From Dyella sp. C11 (lineage in GTDB: Bacteria > Pseudomonadota > Gammaproteobacteria > Xanthomonadales > Rhodanobacteraceae), in contig NZ_QAVX01000002.1 of NCBI RefSeq assembly GCF_003121485.1, forward strand, positions 1-64,000: a stretch of DNA of 64,000 bases, in the 5' to 3' direction. The notes beneath the pieces are model-generated. The model was not told the origin of the DNA. It saw only the letters and a program-made list of their open reading frames with translations, and did no database searches. Made by a program: the position numbers and the translations under genes. Position 1 is the first letter of the stretch, and each line of letters opens with the position of its first letter. Below, piece by piece: positions 28,327-36,254 of this stretch.

Positions 28327-28986
28327 TCAGAACAGTTCCACCTCTCCCTTTATCGGATCGTTTGCCAAACGCTTGAGATACTGGCGCTCGCCATCCACCA
28401 GCACCGTGTCGGTGCGTCCCCGCAGCTGGCGCACGCGCGCCTTGCCGGTGGCGGGGAAGAACTGCACGTGGCGCGGATGCACGTCGCCCAGGTCCTCGGC
28501 CGCCACTTCCAGCCTTTCGGCTTCCAGGTAACGGCGCACGAAGGCGATATTGCGCTGGCCGATGTCGGTCATCGTGGCCAGCACGCGGCCGCCGCCGAAC
28601 ACCTTCACGATCAGGTTGGCGCGCTGGCCGCCCGCCTTGAGGATGGCGTTGATCAACTGCTCCATCGCGTCGTTGCCGTAGCGCGCCGCGCGGCCCACCG
28701 TATCGGCCCAGCCACCGCGTTCACCACCGATGGGCTCGGGCAACATGAAGTGGTTCATGCCGCCGATGTGGCGCACGCGATCGTAGATGCAGGCGGAGAC
28801 GCAGGAGCCGAGCACGGTGGATACCATCTCCGGCTGCGAGCTGACGTAGTACTCGCCCGGCAACACCTTCACCGTCATGCACGACTGCGTGGGATCCCAG
28901 AAACGGCGCAGATGTTCGAACCCCGGGATGACCCGCGCGGGGTCATACCCTGCGCCTGCGGGGATATTGGCAACGGCGACGTTCAT
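28327..28986 (-). CDS. cheD: Chemoreceptor glutamine deamidase CheD
   Basis: A 219-aa CheD. The catalytic Cys and Thr lie in STVLGSCVSACIYD and the His in GGMNHFMLP; the VKVFGGGRV and IGQRNI motifs are intact. It deamidates receptor glutamines. Its first codon overlaps the cheR stop, indicating coupling. The C-terminal GEVELF is shared in form with the MCP-like protein two genes downstream (GEIELF), which may mark a common binding partner. Confidence 0.95.
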   Translation of the reverse strand: MNVAVANIPAGAGYDPARVIPGFEHLRRFWDPTQSCMTVKVLPGEYYVSSQPEMVSTVLGSCVSACIYDRVRHIGGMNHFMLPEPIGGERGGWADTVGRAARYGNDAMEQLINAILKAGGQRANLIVKVFGGGRVLATMTDIGQRNIAFVRRYLEAERLEVAAEDLGDVHPRHVQFFPATGKARVRQLRGRTDTVLVDGERQYLKRLANDPIKGEVELF

Positions 28987-29864
28987 GCACTGCGCTTCCG
29001 GTAGACCGTCCGTCCGATCAGGTCAAAACTGTCGTTGAGTCCGTACATGGACTCCGAATGGCCAAGGAACAGATAGCCGCCGTCGGGCAGCAATCCAGCG
29101 TAGCGCTGGAACAGTTTCTGCTTGGTGGGCTTGTCGAAATAAATGACCACGTTGCGGCAGAAAATGGCGTCGAACGGGCCCTGCATCGGCCAATCGTGCA
29201 ACAGGTTCAGCGGCAGGATGCTCACCAGTTCGCGCAGGCGCGGGTTCACGCAGACATAATCGGCGTAGTCGCCTTCGCCGCGCAGGAACCAGCGGCGCCG
29301 ACGTTCCACGCTCACGCCTTCGAGGCGCTCAAGCGCGTAGACACCCTTGCGTGCGGTTTCCAGCGCCTGTGGCGACAGATCGGTCGCGAGGATCTTCGCG
29401 TCCATCTGCTGCGCGCCGTGTTTTTCCAGCGCCTCGGCCAGCACCATCGCCAGCGTGTACGGCTCTTCGCCCGTGGCGCAGCCGGCGGACCAGATGCGCA
29501 AACGGCCGCCGTTCTTCTTTTCATTGATCCAGCGCGGCAGCAGTTCGTCCGTAAGCAGGTCGAAGTGATGCGACTCGCGGAAGAACGCCGTGACGTTGGT
29601 GCTGATCGCGCTGGCCAGCTCGCCCAGCTCCTGCTGCGGATCGCGTCGCAACAGGTCGCAGTAAGCCTGGAAGTCACGCAGCTTCAGTGCACGCAGGCGA
29701 CGCAGCAAACGGCCTTGCACCAGCTGGCGCTTGTGTTCGCCCAGCGAGATGCCGCACTGCTCGTAGACGAAGGCGCGGAGAAACTCGAACTCGGTGTTGC
29801 CGAGTGACGGGCCGCCGGTGGCCGCCACGCCCATGTTGTTGTCGATCGTGGCAGCCGTGCTCAT
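28983..29864 (-). CDS. cheR: Chemotaxis protein methyltransferase CheR
   Basis: A 293-aa CheR with an N-terminal helical domain, then the SAM-binding core IWSAGCATGEEPYTLAMVL, the beta-subdomain insertion, and FDAIFCRNVVIYFD. It methylates glutamates on chemoreceptors. All three full-length MCPs of this cluster end in an xWxxF peptide (SWKEF, GWSEF, GWSEF), the kind of tail that tethers CheR to receptors. It follows the MCP at 29867 with a 2-nt gap. Confidence 0.95.
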   Translation of the reverse strand: MSTAATIDNNMGVAATGGPSLGNTEFEFLRAFVYEQCGISLGEHKRQLVQGRLLRRLRALKLRDFQAYCDLLRRDPQQELGELASAISTNVTAFFRESHHFDLLTDELLPRWINEKKNGGRLRIWSAGCATGEEPYTLAMVLAEALEKHGAQQMDAKILATDLSPQALETARKGVYALERLEGVSVERRRRWFLRGEGDYADYVCVNPRLRELVSILPLNLLHDWPMQGPFDAIFCRNVVIYFDKPTKQKLFQRYAGLLPDGGYLFLGHSESMYGLNDSFDLIGRTVYRKRSA

Positions 29865-29866
29865 GC

Positions 29867-31579
29867 TTAGAACTCCTTCCAGGAGCCAGCGTCAGACGCT
29901 TCGGCGCGTGGCGCACGGGACGCCGGTGCAGCCGAGTTGCGCACCGCGGCGAACACGGCTTCGGCCTCCGCCATCACCGACTGCGAGCGCGCCTTTTCGG
30001 TGGCGACCTCGCCATGGCCTTCGCCCATCTGGAAGAAGCCGACATGGCGGGCGAGTTCGCCGGCCTGCTCGTGCATGGCACGGGCAGCGGCGGCCGCCTC
30101 TTCCACCAGCGCGGCGTTCTGCTGGGTCATTTCGTCCATCTGCAGCACGGCGTGGTTCACCTGGTCGATGCCGGCGGACTGTTCCTGCGACGCAGCGGCG
30201 ATCTCGGCGACGATGTCCGTCACCTTCTTCACGCTGTCCACGATGTCGGCCAGCGCCTTGCCGGACTGGTCCACCAGCGACGAACCCACGCGCACCTTCT
30301 CCGCGCTGTCGTTGATGAGGCCCTTGATCTCCTTCGCCGCACCCGCGCTGCGCTGCGCGAGGTTGCGCACTTCGGTGGCCACCACGGCGAAGCCGCGGCC
30401 CTGTTCGCCCGCACGGGCCGCTTCCACGGCGGCCTTGAGCGCCAGCAGGTTGGTCTGGAAGGCGATCTCGTCGATCAGGCTGACGATTTCGGAGATCTTG
30501 CGGCTGGAAGCGTTGATGTCGCGCATCGCGGAACTGGCCTGCGCGGCCACTTCGCCGCCGTGCTCGGCCTGACGGCGCGTGGCGCTGGCAAGCTGGTTGG
30601 CGTGGCTGGCGTTCTCGGCGTGCTGCTTCACGGTGGAGGTCATTTCCTCCATCGACGAGGCGGTTTCCTCCAGGCTCGACGCCTGTTCCTGCGTGCGCTG
30701 GCTCAGGTCATCGTTGCCGCGAGCGATCTGCTGCGCGGCCGAGCTGACGGAGCCTGCGCCGTGGCGCACTTCGCCCACGATGGTGACGAGGCGTTCGTCC
30801 ATCGTGCGCAACGCGTCCAGCAGTTCGCCCAGTTCGTCCTTGCGGGTGGTGGTGATCTTGTGGCCGAGCCTGCCGCCGGCAATGGCATGGGCCACCTTCA
30901 CGGCAACGCCCAGCGTGCTCAGGATCGAGCGCATCAGCAGCAGCGCCATCACCGAGGCAATGGCCAGGCCCACCAGCAGCGCGCCGATGCTGATCGTGCG
31001 CACCACGTGGTAGCGCGCGACCTGTGCATCGTAGATTTCCTTGGCGTCGGCGCGTTGCGCGTCAACCATCTTGCTCAACGCCTCCTGGCGCTGCATCAGC
31101 AGCGGACGCACCTGCATTTCCAGCAGTTCGCTGGCACCGGTGTCGCCCTGGTTCAGCGCATCGACCATCGAATCCTTCGCGTCCTTGTAGTCCGCGTCGG
31201 TGGAGTGCCAATCGTCGTAATGCTTCTTGACGGCGGGGCCCATCGGGATGGCGGCCAGCTGCTTCTTCAGGCCTTCCATTTCGGTCTGAAGCTTGGTGTA
31301 TTCGGTGAGCTTGGCCTTCACCTGGTCGGGCTTGCCCACCAGCGAGCCCGACTCGCCCAGCAGGATGAACGACATCAGCTGGTGCGCAGTGATCTGCGAG
31401 ACGAGCTGGGTCGGCACGATCTCTTCTTCATAGATCTTGCCCATGCCGTCGTTCTGTTCCTGCATGCCGCCGATGCCGATCACGGCGCCGGCGATCAGCA
31501 TCAGGCCCAGCAGGCCAAGCACCGCACGCAGGCGGTTTCGAACGGAGAGTTCCGGGGCTTTCAGTGCGAACTTCTTCAT
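29867..31579 (-). CDS. Methyl-accepting chemotaxis protein (four-helix-bundle sensor)
   Basis: A 570-aa receptor: membrane helix 1 (about 17-40), a periplasmic four-helix-bundle domain of about 150 residues, membrane helix 2 (about 195-215, IGALLVGLAIASVMALLLM), HAMP, and a cytoplasmic methylation/signalling domain with the tip [20 protein letters not shown]. Note Lys where Asn is usual in LALNAA. It ends SWKEF, a CheR/CheB docking pentapeptide. It is co-transcribed with cheW (27 nt upstream) and cheR. Ligand unknown. Confidence 0.93.
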   Translation of the reverse strand: MKKFALKAPELSVRNRLRAVLGLLGLMLIAGAVIGIGGMQEQNDGMGKIYEEEIVPTQLVSQITAHQLMSFILLGESGSLVGKPDQVKAKLTEYTKLQTEMEGLKKQLAAIPMGPAVKKHYDDWHSTDADYKDAKDSMVDALNQGDTGASELLEMQVRPLLMQRQEALSKMVDAQRADAKEIYDAQVARYHVVRTISIGALLVGLAIASVMALLLMRSILSTLGVAVKVAHAIAGGRLGHKITTTRKDELGELLDALRTMDERLVTIVGEVRHGAGSVSSAAQQIARGNDDLSQRTQEQASSLEETASSMEEMTSTVKQHAENASHANQLASATRRQAEHGGEVAAQASSAMRDINASSRKISEIVSLIDEIAFQTNLLALKAAVEAARAGEQGRGFAVVATEVRNLAQRSAGAAKEIKGLINDSAEKVRVGSSLVDQSGKALADIVDSVKKVTDIVAEIAAASQEQSAGIDQVNHAVLQMDEMTQQNAALVEEAAAAARAMHEQAGELARHVGFFQMGEGHGEVATEKARSQSVMAEAEAVFAAVRNSAAPASRAPRAEASDAGSWKEF

Positions 31580-31606
31580 GATGATTCCACTTCCTGCGTA
31601 TGTCGT

Positions 31607-32113
31607 TCAGGCCACGGCTTTCACATCGGAGGCAGCTGGCAGCGCCGCCTCAAGCATTTGTGCGTCCTGGGGCTGCAGCAGCTTGTCCACGTCCAGCAGC
31701 AACACCATGCGGTCGCCGGCGGAGGTCAGCCCCTTGAGGTATTCGGTATCCACGGTGGTGCCCATGTCGGGCACGGGGCGGATGGCGCCCGCTTCCACGT
31801 CCAGCACGTCGGAGACGGCATCCACCACCACACCGAAATTGCGACCGGCCACGGTGATGATCACGGTGACCGTGGTGACGCCATACGCCTCGCGTTCCAG
31901 GCCGAAGCGCAAGCGCATGTCGATCACCGGCACGATCGCGCCGCGCAGATTGAGCACGCCCAGCACGTACGACGGTGCCTGCGGAATGCGCGTCACCGGC
32001 GTCCATCCGCGAATTTCGCGGACCGCCAGAATGTCGATGCCGTATTCCTCGTGGGCGAGGTTGACGGTGAGGTACTGCGACTGGAGCGCCTCGCTCCGGG
32101 TGTTATCGGACAT
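31607..32113 (-). CDS. cheW: Chemotaxis coupling protein CheW
   Basis: A 168-aa CheW with the SH3-like double barrel: QYLTVNLAHEEYGIDILAVREI, VLNLRGAIVPVIDMRLRFGL, and GVVVDAVSDVLDV. It couples CheA to receptors at the membrane. It is the first gene of the run cheW-mcp-cheR-cheD-cheB-mcp-like-STAS and is preceded by a well-matched sigma-28 promoter. An open frame continues upstream, but the chosen ATG has GAGG before it and aligns with the family. Confidence 0.94.
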   Translation of the reverse strand: MSDNTRSEALQSQYLTVNLAHEEYGIDILAVREIRGWTPVTRIPQAPSYVLGVLNLRGAIVPVIDMRLRFGLEREAYGVTTVTVIITVAGRNFGVVVDAVSDVLDVEAGAIRPVPDMGTTVDTEYLKGLTSAGDRMVLLLDVDKLLQPQDAQMLEAALPAASDVKAVA

Positions 32114-32160
32114 GTTCGCCTCGTGGACAGGGCCGCATGAGAGGCCCCCTATCAGGATCT

Positions 32161-32187
32161 GGATCGGCGGTGCGGGGGGAAACTTGA
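32161..32187 (-). promoter_or_regulatory. Sigma-28 (FliA) promoter of the cheW operon
   Basis: On the minus strand TCAAGTTT, 11 nt, then GCCGATCC matches the flagellar sigma consensus (TAAAGTTT-N11-GCCGATAA) with exact spacing, 48 nt before the cheW start. It closely resembles the plus-strand promoter at 39202-39228. Confidence 0.75.
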
Positions 32188-32240
32188 GCGAAATGCACGT
32201 TTTCGGCAGATGGTTTTTTGGGCGCTGCGGAAGCGACACT

Positions 32241-32320
32241 TGTGGGAGCTCACCCTGTGAGCGACGAGCCTTTGGAGCCTCAAGGCGACCGGTTGTCGCG
32301 CACAGGGTGCGCTCCCACAA
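32241..32320. repeat. REP-like inverted repeat, family B
   Basis: TGTGGGAGCTCACCCTGTGA faces an inverted copy ending GCGCTCCCACA around about 30 nt. It separates the MCP gene ending at 32340 from the cheW promoter, so it may also end the upstream transcript. Confidence 0.87.
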
Positions 32321-32339
32321 CGAAGCGGAGCTCTGCGAT

Positions 32340-34022
32340 TCAGAACTCGCTCCAGCCTCCCGCCATGACGACGGCCGGCTTGGGGGCCTGAACGACGGCG
32401 CGTGGCACCGGGGCAGCCGCTGGCGACGACGCCCGCCTGGCCACAGCCCCTTCCTGCAACCGGAAGAACCGCACCTGCGCCTCCAGCTCGTCGGCCTGCT
32501 CCTGCATGGCCCGCGCTGCCGCGGCCGCCTCTTCCACCAGCGCCGCGTTCTGCTGGGTCACCTCGTCCATCTGCATCACGGCACGGTTCACCTGGTCGAT
32601 GCCCGACGACTGCTCCTGCGCCGCGGCCGCGATTTCCGCCACGATGTCAGTCACGCGCTTCACGCTGTCGGCAATGCCGGCCAGCACGTTGCCCGACTCT
32701 TCCACCAGCGCAGAGCCGGCCTGCACCTTGTCGACGGTGTCGCCGATCAACGCCTTGATCTCCTTCGCCGCCGTGGCACTTCGCTGCGCAAGGTTGCGCA
32801 CTTCGCCGGCTACCACCGCAAAGCCGCGGCCTTGTTCGCCCGCGCGCGCCGCTTCCACCGCCGCATTGAGTGCGAGCAGGTTGGTCTGGAACGCGATCTC
32901 ATCGATCAGCTGCACGATGTCGGTGATCTGGCGACTCGCGCCTTCGATCTCGCGCATGGCGTGGCTGGTGCGCGAGGCGACGTCGCCACCACGCTCGGCC
33001 TGTGCGCGGGCACTGCGCGCCAGCTGGTCCGCATGGCCGGCGTTGTCCGCGCTCTGGCGCACGATGGAGGTCATTTCTTCCATCGACGCGGCGGTTTCTT
33101 CCAGGCTGGACGCCTGTTCCTGCGTGCGATGCGACAGATCGTCGTTGCCGCGCGAAATCTGCTGCGCCGCCGTCGAGACCACCTGCGAGCCTTGCTGCAC
33201 CTCGCGCACGATCTCCACCAGCTTGGTGCGCATGCGCTGCAAGGCATCGAGCATGCTGCCCGGGGCAAAGGTGTGACCGCCATCACCGGTCGCCAGGTCA
33301 CCGTCGGCGATGCGTGCCGCCATGGCCAGCGCGAACGCCGGTTCACCGCCGATGCTCCGGCGAATGCTGCGCATGGACAGCCACACCACGCCGATGACCA
33401 GCAAGCCGACCAGCCCCGCCTCCAGCAGGCTTACCAGCAAGGCATGGCGGAACTGCTCGTTGATGTCCACGAAGTAGGCACCCGTGCCCATGTGCAGATC
33501 CCACGGCTTGAACCAGGCGCTGTAGGTGATCTTCGGCTCGATCTTCTTGTCCGGCGGCATGGGCCACTGGTATTCGGTGACGCCCGCGCCCTGCGCGCGG
33601 TCGACCTGCGCCATCAACTGCCAGATCGGCTTGCCCGTCGGGTCCTGGTCGTCGTGCACGTTCTTTCCTTCCTTCTCGGGAAGAAAGGGGTGCATGCGCA
33701 TGATGAAGTTGGAATCGAACGCGAACACGTAGCCGGAGCCGTTGCCCCAGCGCATGGTGCGGATGACGGCGAAGGCACGGTGCTGCGCTTCTTCCTCGCT
33801 GAACTCGCCGGCTTGCGCGCGATCATGGAAATTCTGCGCAACGGCCATCGCAGTGGCGACCTGGTCGCGTAGCGCATGCACGCGCGCCTCCATCTGCAGC
33901 CGTCGGCTGTCGAACGCCGACACGACGGTCAACGTCACGAGGCCGGCGATGACGAACGCGATGACCAGCCACACCTTGGCCGCAAGGCTCAGGCGATCGA
34001 TGAATGTGAGGGGAGACGTCAT
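32340..34022 (-). CDS. Methyl-accepting chemotaxis protein (single Cache sensor)
   Basis: A 560-aa receptor with membrane helix 1 (about 12-36) and a periplasmic single-Cache domain. The domain shows [23 protein letters not shown] and [17 protein letters not shown], the signature of sCache_2 sensors. Helix 2 (about 190-212), HAMP-like linker and the cytoplasmic tip [16 protein letters not shown] follow. It ends GWSEF, a CheR-binding pentapeptide. A close paralogue lies immediately upstream at 34320; their cytoplasmic halves are nearly identical and even the 5' leaders match. sCache_2 receptors often sense small carboxylates; the ligand here is unknown. Confidence 0.93.
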   Translation of the reverse strand: MTSPLTFIDRLSLAAKVWLVIAFVIAGLVTLTVVSAFDSRRLQMEARVHALRDQVATAMAVAQNFHDRAQAGEFSEEEAQHRAFAVIRTMRWGNGSGYVFAFDSNFIMRMHPFLPEKEGKNVHDDQDPTGKPIWQLMAQVDRAQGAGVTEYQWPMPPDKKIEPKITYSAWFKPWDLHMGTGAYFVDINEQFRHALLVSLLEAGLVGLLVIGVVWLSMRSIRRSIGGEPAFALAMAARIADGDLATGDGGHTFAPGSMLDALQRMRTKLVEIVREVQQGSQVVSTAAQQISRGNDDLSHRTQEQASSLEETAASMEEMTSIVRQSADNAGHADQLARSARAQAERGGDVASRTSHAMREIEGASRQITDIVQLIDEIAFQTNLLALNAAVEAARAGEQGRGFAVVAGEVRNLAQRSATAAKEIKALIGDTVDKVQAGSALVEESGNVLAGIADSVKRVTDIVAEIAAAAQEQSSGIDQVNRAVMQMDEVTQQNAALVEEAAAAARAMQEQADELEAQVRFFRLQEGAVARRASSPAAAPVPRAVVQAPKPAVVMAGGWSEF

Positions 34023-34159
34023 GAAAAACCTTCAGAATGAAAGGGGGCGTTTTCTGCGATTGCCCGGATTCATTCCCTGCACTGCCCTGCGCCGACATCC
34101 TGCCGGCGGCCGCGGCTTCCTGTCGCGGCTTGTTCGCGTGGCGAACGGTGTTTCTTCAG

Positions 34160-34183
34160 GAACCGCGAATTCGCGGTTCTTTT
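34160..34183 (+). terminator. Perfect 20-bp palindrome with T-run
   Basis: GAACCGCGAATTCGCGGTTC followed by TTTT. The T-run is in the plus direction, while both flanking receptor genes are on the minus strand, so its role is unclear. It could block antisense transcription or act as a weak terminator on the minus strand. Confidence 0.5.
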
Positions 34184-34190
34184 CGCTTGT

Positions 34191-34304
34191 TGTGGGAGCA
34201 CACCCTGTGGGCGACAGCCTCAGTGCATGAAGGCGCAGGTGCGCCTGCACTCGCCTGACCCACAATCCCAACTCGCCTGTCGCTCACAGGGTGAGCTCCC
34301 ACAA
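34191..34304. repeat. REP-like inverted repeat, family B
   Basis: TGTGGGAGCACACCCTGTGG faces an inverted copy ending GAGCTCCCACA, with about 64 nt between, longer than in other copies. The centre has its own small palindrome (GGCGCAGGTGCGCC). It lies between the two tandem Cache receptor genes. Confidence 0.85.
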
Positions 34305-34319
34305 GGCATCGCCAGTCCG

Positions 34320-35981
34320 TCAGAACTCGCTCCAACCACCGGCGGTAGCCACCTGCGGCGTGGACGCCACGGTGCGGGTGACTGTGGGGCGCGGCTTCGC
34401 CAGCGGCTCACCACCCTGCACCCGGAAATAACGAATCTGCCGCTCCAGTTCGTCCGCCTGTTCCTGCATGGCACGCGCTGCGGCAGCAGCTTCTTCGACC
34501 AGGGCCGCGTTCTGCTGGGTCACTTCGTCCATCTGCATCACCGCGCGATTCACCTGGTCGATGCCCGATGACTGCTCCTGCGCCGCCGCGGCGATTTCCG
34601 CCACGATGTCGGTCACGCGCTTCACGCTGCCCACGATGTCTGCCAGCACCAGGCCTGATTCGTCCACCAGTGCCGAGCCCACCTGCACTTTCTCGACGGT
34701 GTTGCCGATCAGCGCCTTGATCTCCTTCGCCGCCGTGGCGCTGCGTTGCGCGAGGTTACGCACCTCACCGGCCACCACGGCAAAGCCGCGCCCCTGTTCG
34801 CCCGCGCGCGCTGCTTCCACCGCCGCATTGAGTGCGAGCAGGTTGGTCTGGAAGGCGATCTCGTCGATCAGCTGCACGATGTCGGTGATCTGGCGACTCG
34901 CGCCTTCGATCTCACGCATGGCGTGGCTGGTGCGCGTGGCCACCTCACCGCCGCGTTCGGCCTGCGTGCGCGTGCTGCGCGCCAGCTGATCGGCATGACT
35001 GGCGTTGTCGGCGCTCTGGCGCACGATGGAGGTCATTTCTTCCATCGACGCGGCGGTTTCTTCCAGGCTGGAGGCTTGTTCCTGCGTGCGATGCGACAGA
35101 TCGTCGTTGCCGCGTGAGATCTGCTGCGCCGCCGTCGACACCACCTGCGAACCCTGTTGCACTTCACGCACGATGCCAACGAGTTTGTTGCGCATGCGTT
35201 CGAGTGCTTCGAGCATGCTGTCCGGCGAGAACTGGGTGTCACCCTGTGCCACCAGGTCGCCATCGGCGATGCGCGCCGCCATGGCCAGCGCAAATGCCGG
35301 TTCGCCGCCGATGCTCTTGCGGATGCTGCGCATGGATTGCCACACCACGCCGATCACCAGCAGACCCACGATGCCGGCTTCCAGCAGGCTCACCAGCAGC
35401 GCATGGCGGAACTGCGCGTTGATGTCCACGAAGTACGCGCCCGACGCCACGTGCAGGTCCCACGGCTTGTACCAGCGGGTGTAGGTGATCTTGTGTTCGT
35501 CCTGCTTGCCGCCCGGCATGGGCCACATGTATTCGGTGGCGCCGAAGCCGTCGCGCTGGTCGGCTTCCATCATCTGGCGATACATCGGCGTGCCCTGGCT
35601 ATCCGCCTCGTCGCGGATGCTCATGCCCACGCGCTGGGGCATGATCGGGTGCATGCGCATCACGAAGTTCGAGTCGAACGCGAACACGTAGCCGGCACCG
35701 TTGTTCCAACGAAGTGCAGCGACCGCGGCGAGCGCCTGCTTCTTCGCCTCCTCGTCGGTGAGCTGACCGGCGACAGCGCGCGCGTGGTAGCTGTCCAGCA
35801 ACGAGATGGCCGTAGCCACCTCATCGCCCAGCGCGCTCACGCGCGAAGCCATCTGCAGGCGGCGGCTATCCATCGCCGACACGAAGGTCATCGTGGCGAG
35901 CCCCGCGACCACGAAGGCAATCACCAGCCACACCTTGGCGGCCAGGCTCAGTCGGTCGATGGTGGCGAGTGGAGACTTCAT
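34320..35981 (-). CDS. Methyl-accepting chemotaxis protein (single Cache sensor), paralogue
   Basis: A 553-aa receptor built like its downstream neighbour: helix 1, sCache_2 domain ([40 protein letters not shown]), helix 2, a HAMP-like region, and a signalling tip identical to the neighbour's. It ends GWSEF. The sensor halves have diverged more than the signalling halves, suggesting a tandem duplication that gained a different ligand. It lies downstream of cheA in the same direction, 273 nt away across a repeat-filled gap. Confidence 0.93.
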   Translation of the reverse strand: MKSPLATIDRLSLAAKVWLVIAFVVAGLATMTFVSAMDSRRLQMASRVSALGDEVATAISLLDSYHARAVAGQLTDEEAKKQALAAVAALRWNNGAGYVFAFDSNFVMRMHPIMPQRVGMSIRDEADSQGTPMYRQMMEADQRDGFGATEYMWPMPGGKQDEHKITYTRWYKPWDLHVASGAYFVDINAQFRHALLVSLLEAGIVGLLVIGVVWQSMRSIRKSIGGEPAFALAMAARIADGDLVAQGDTQFSPDSMLEALERMRNKLVGIVREVQQGSQVVSTAAQQISRGNDDLSHRTQEQASSLEETAASMEEMTSIVRQSADNASHADQLARSTRTQAERGGEVATRTSHAMREIEGASRQITDIVQLIDEIAFQTNLLALNAAVEAARAGEQGRGFAVVAGEVRNLAQRSATAAKEIKALIGNTVEKVQVGSALVDESGLVLADIVGSVKRVTDIVAEIAAAAQEQSSGIDQVNRAVMQMDEVTQQNAALVEEAAAAARAMQEQADELERQIRYFRVQGGEPLAKPRPTVTRTVASTPQVATAGGWSEF

Positions 35982-36119
35982 GGAATAAACACCTTCAGAA
36001 TGAAATGGGCGGTTTGCCGTTGCCCGGATTCATTCCCTGCACTGCTCTGACGCCAGGCCGCAGCCCGGCGCGCCGCGGCTTCCTGTCGCGGCTTTTCGTT
36101 TTCCTTTCTGGTGTTTGCT

Positions 36120-36229
36120 TGTCATCCCAGCGAGGAGCTCCACGACAGCGAAGCTGGTCAAGCTGGGATCCAGCGCCTTAGGCAGCCTGGCGAAAAGTCA
36201 CTGGATCCCAGCTTTCGCTGGGATGACGA
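36120..36229. repeat. Family A REP pair with an interrupted left copy
   Basis: The right copy (36199-36229) is intact, with core ATCCCAGC..GCTGGGAT. The left copy starts as expected (GTCATCCCAGCGA) but continues to AGCTGGGATCCAG only after about 26 extra bases (GGAGCTCC...CTGGTC). This looks like an insertion or duplication within the element. It lies between cheA and the receptor gene at 34320. Confidence 0.7.
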
Positions 36230-36254
36230 GCTTGTGCTCTCCGACGCGGCGAAT

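Noticed and set aside
34023-36110. Sigma-28 promoters directly before the two Cache receptor genes
   Set aside because: No GCCGAT-type -10 with a correctly spaced TAAA/TCAA -35 could be found. They may be transcribed from the cheA operon.
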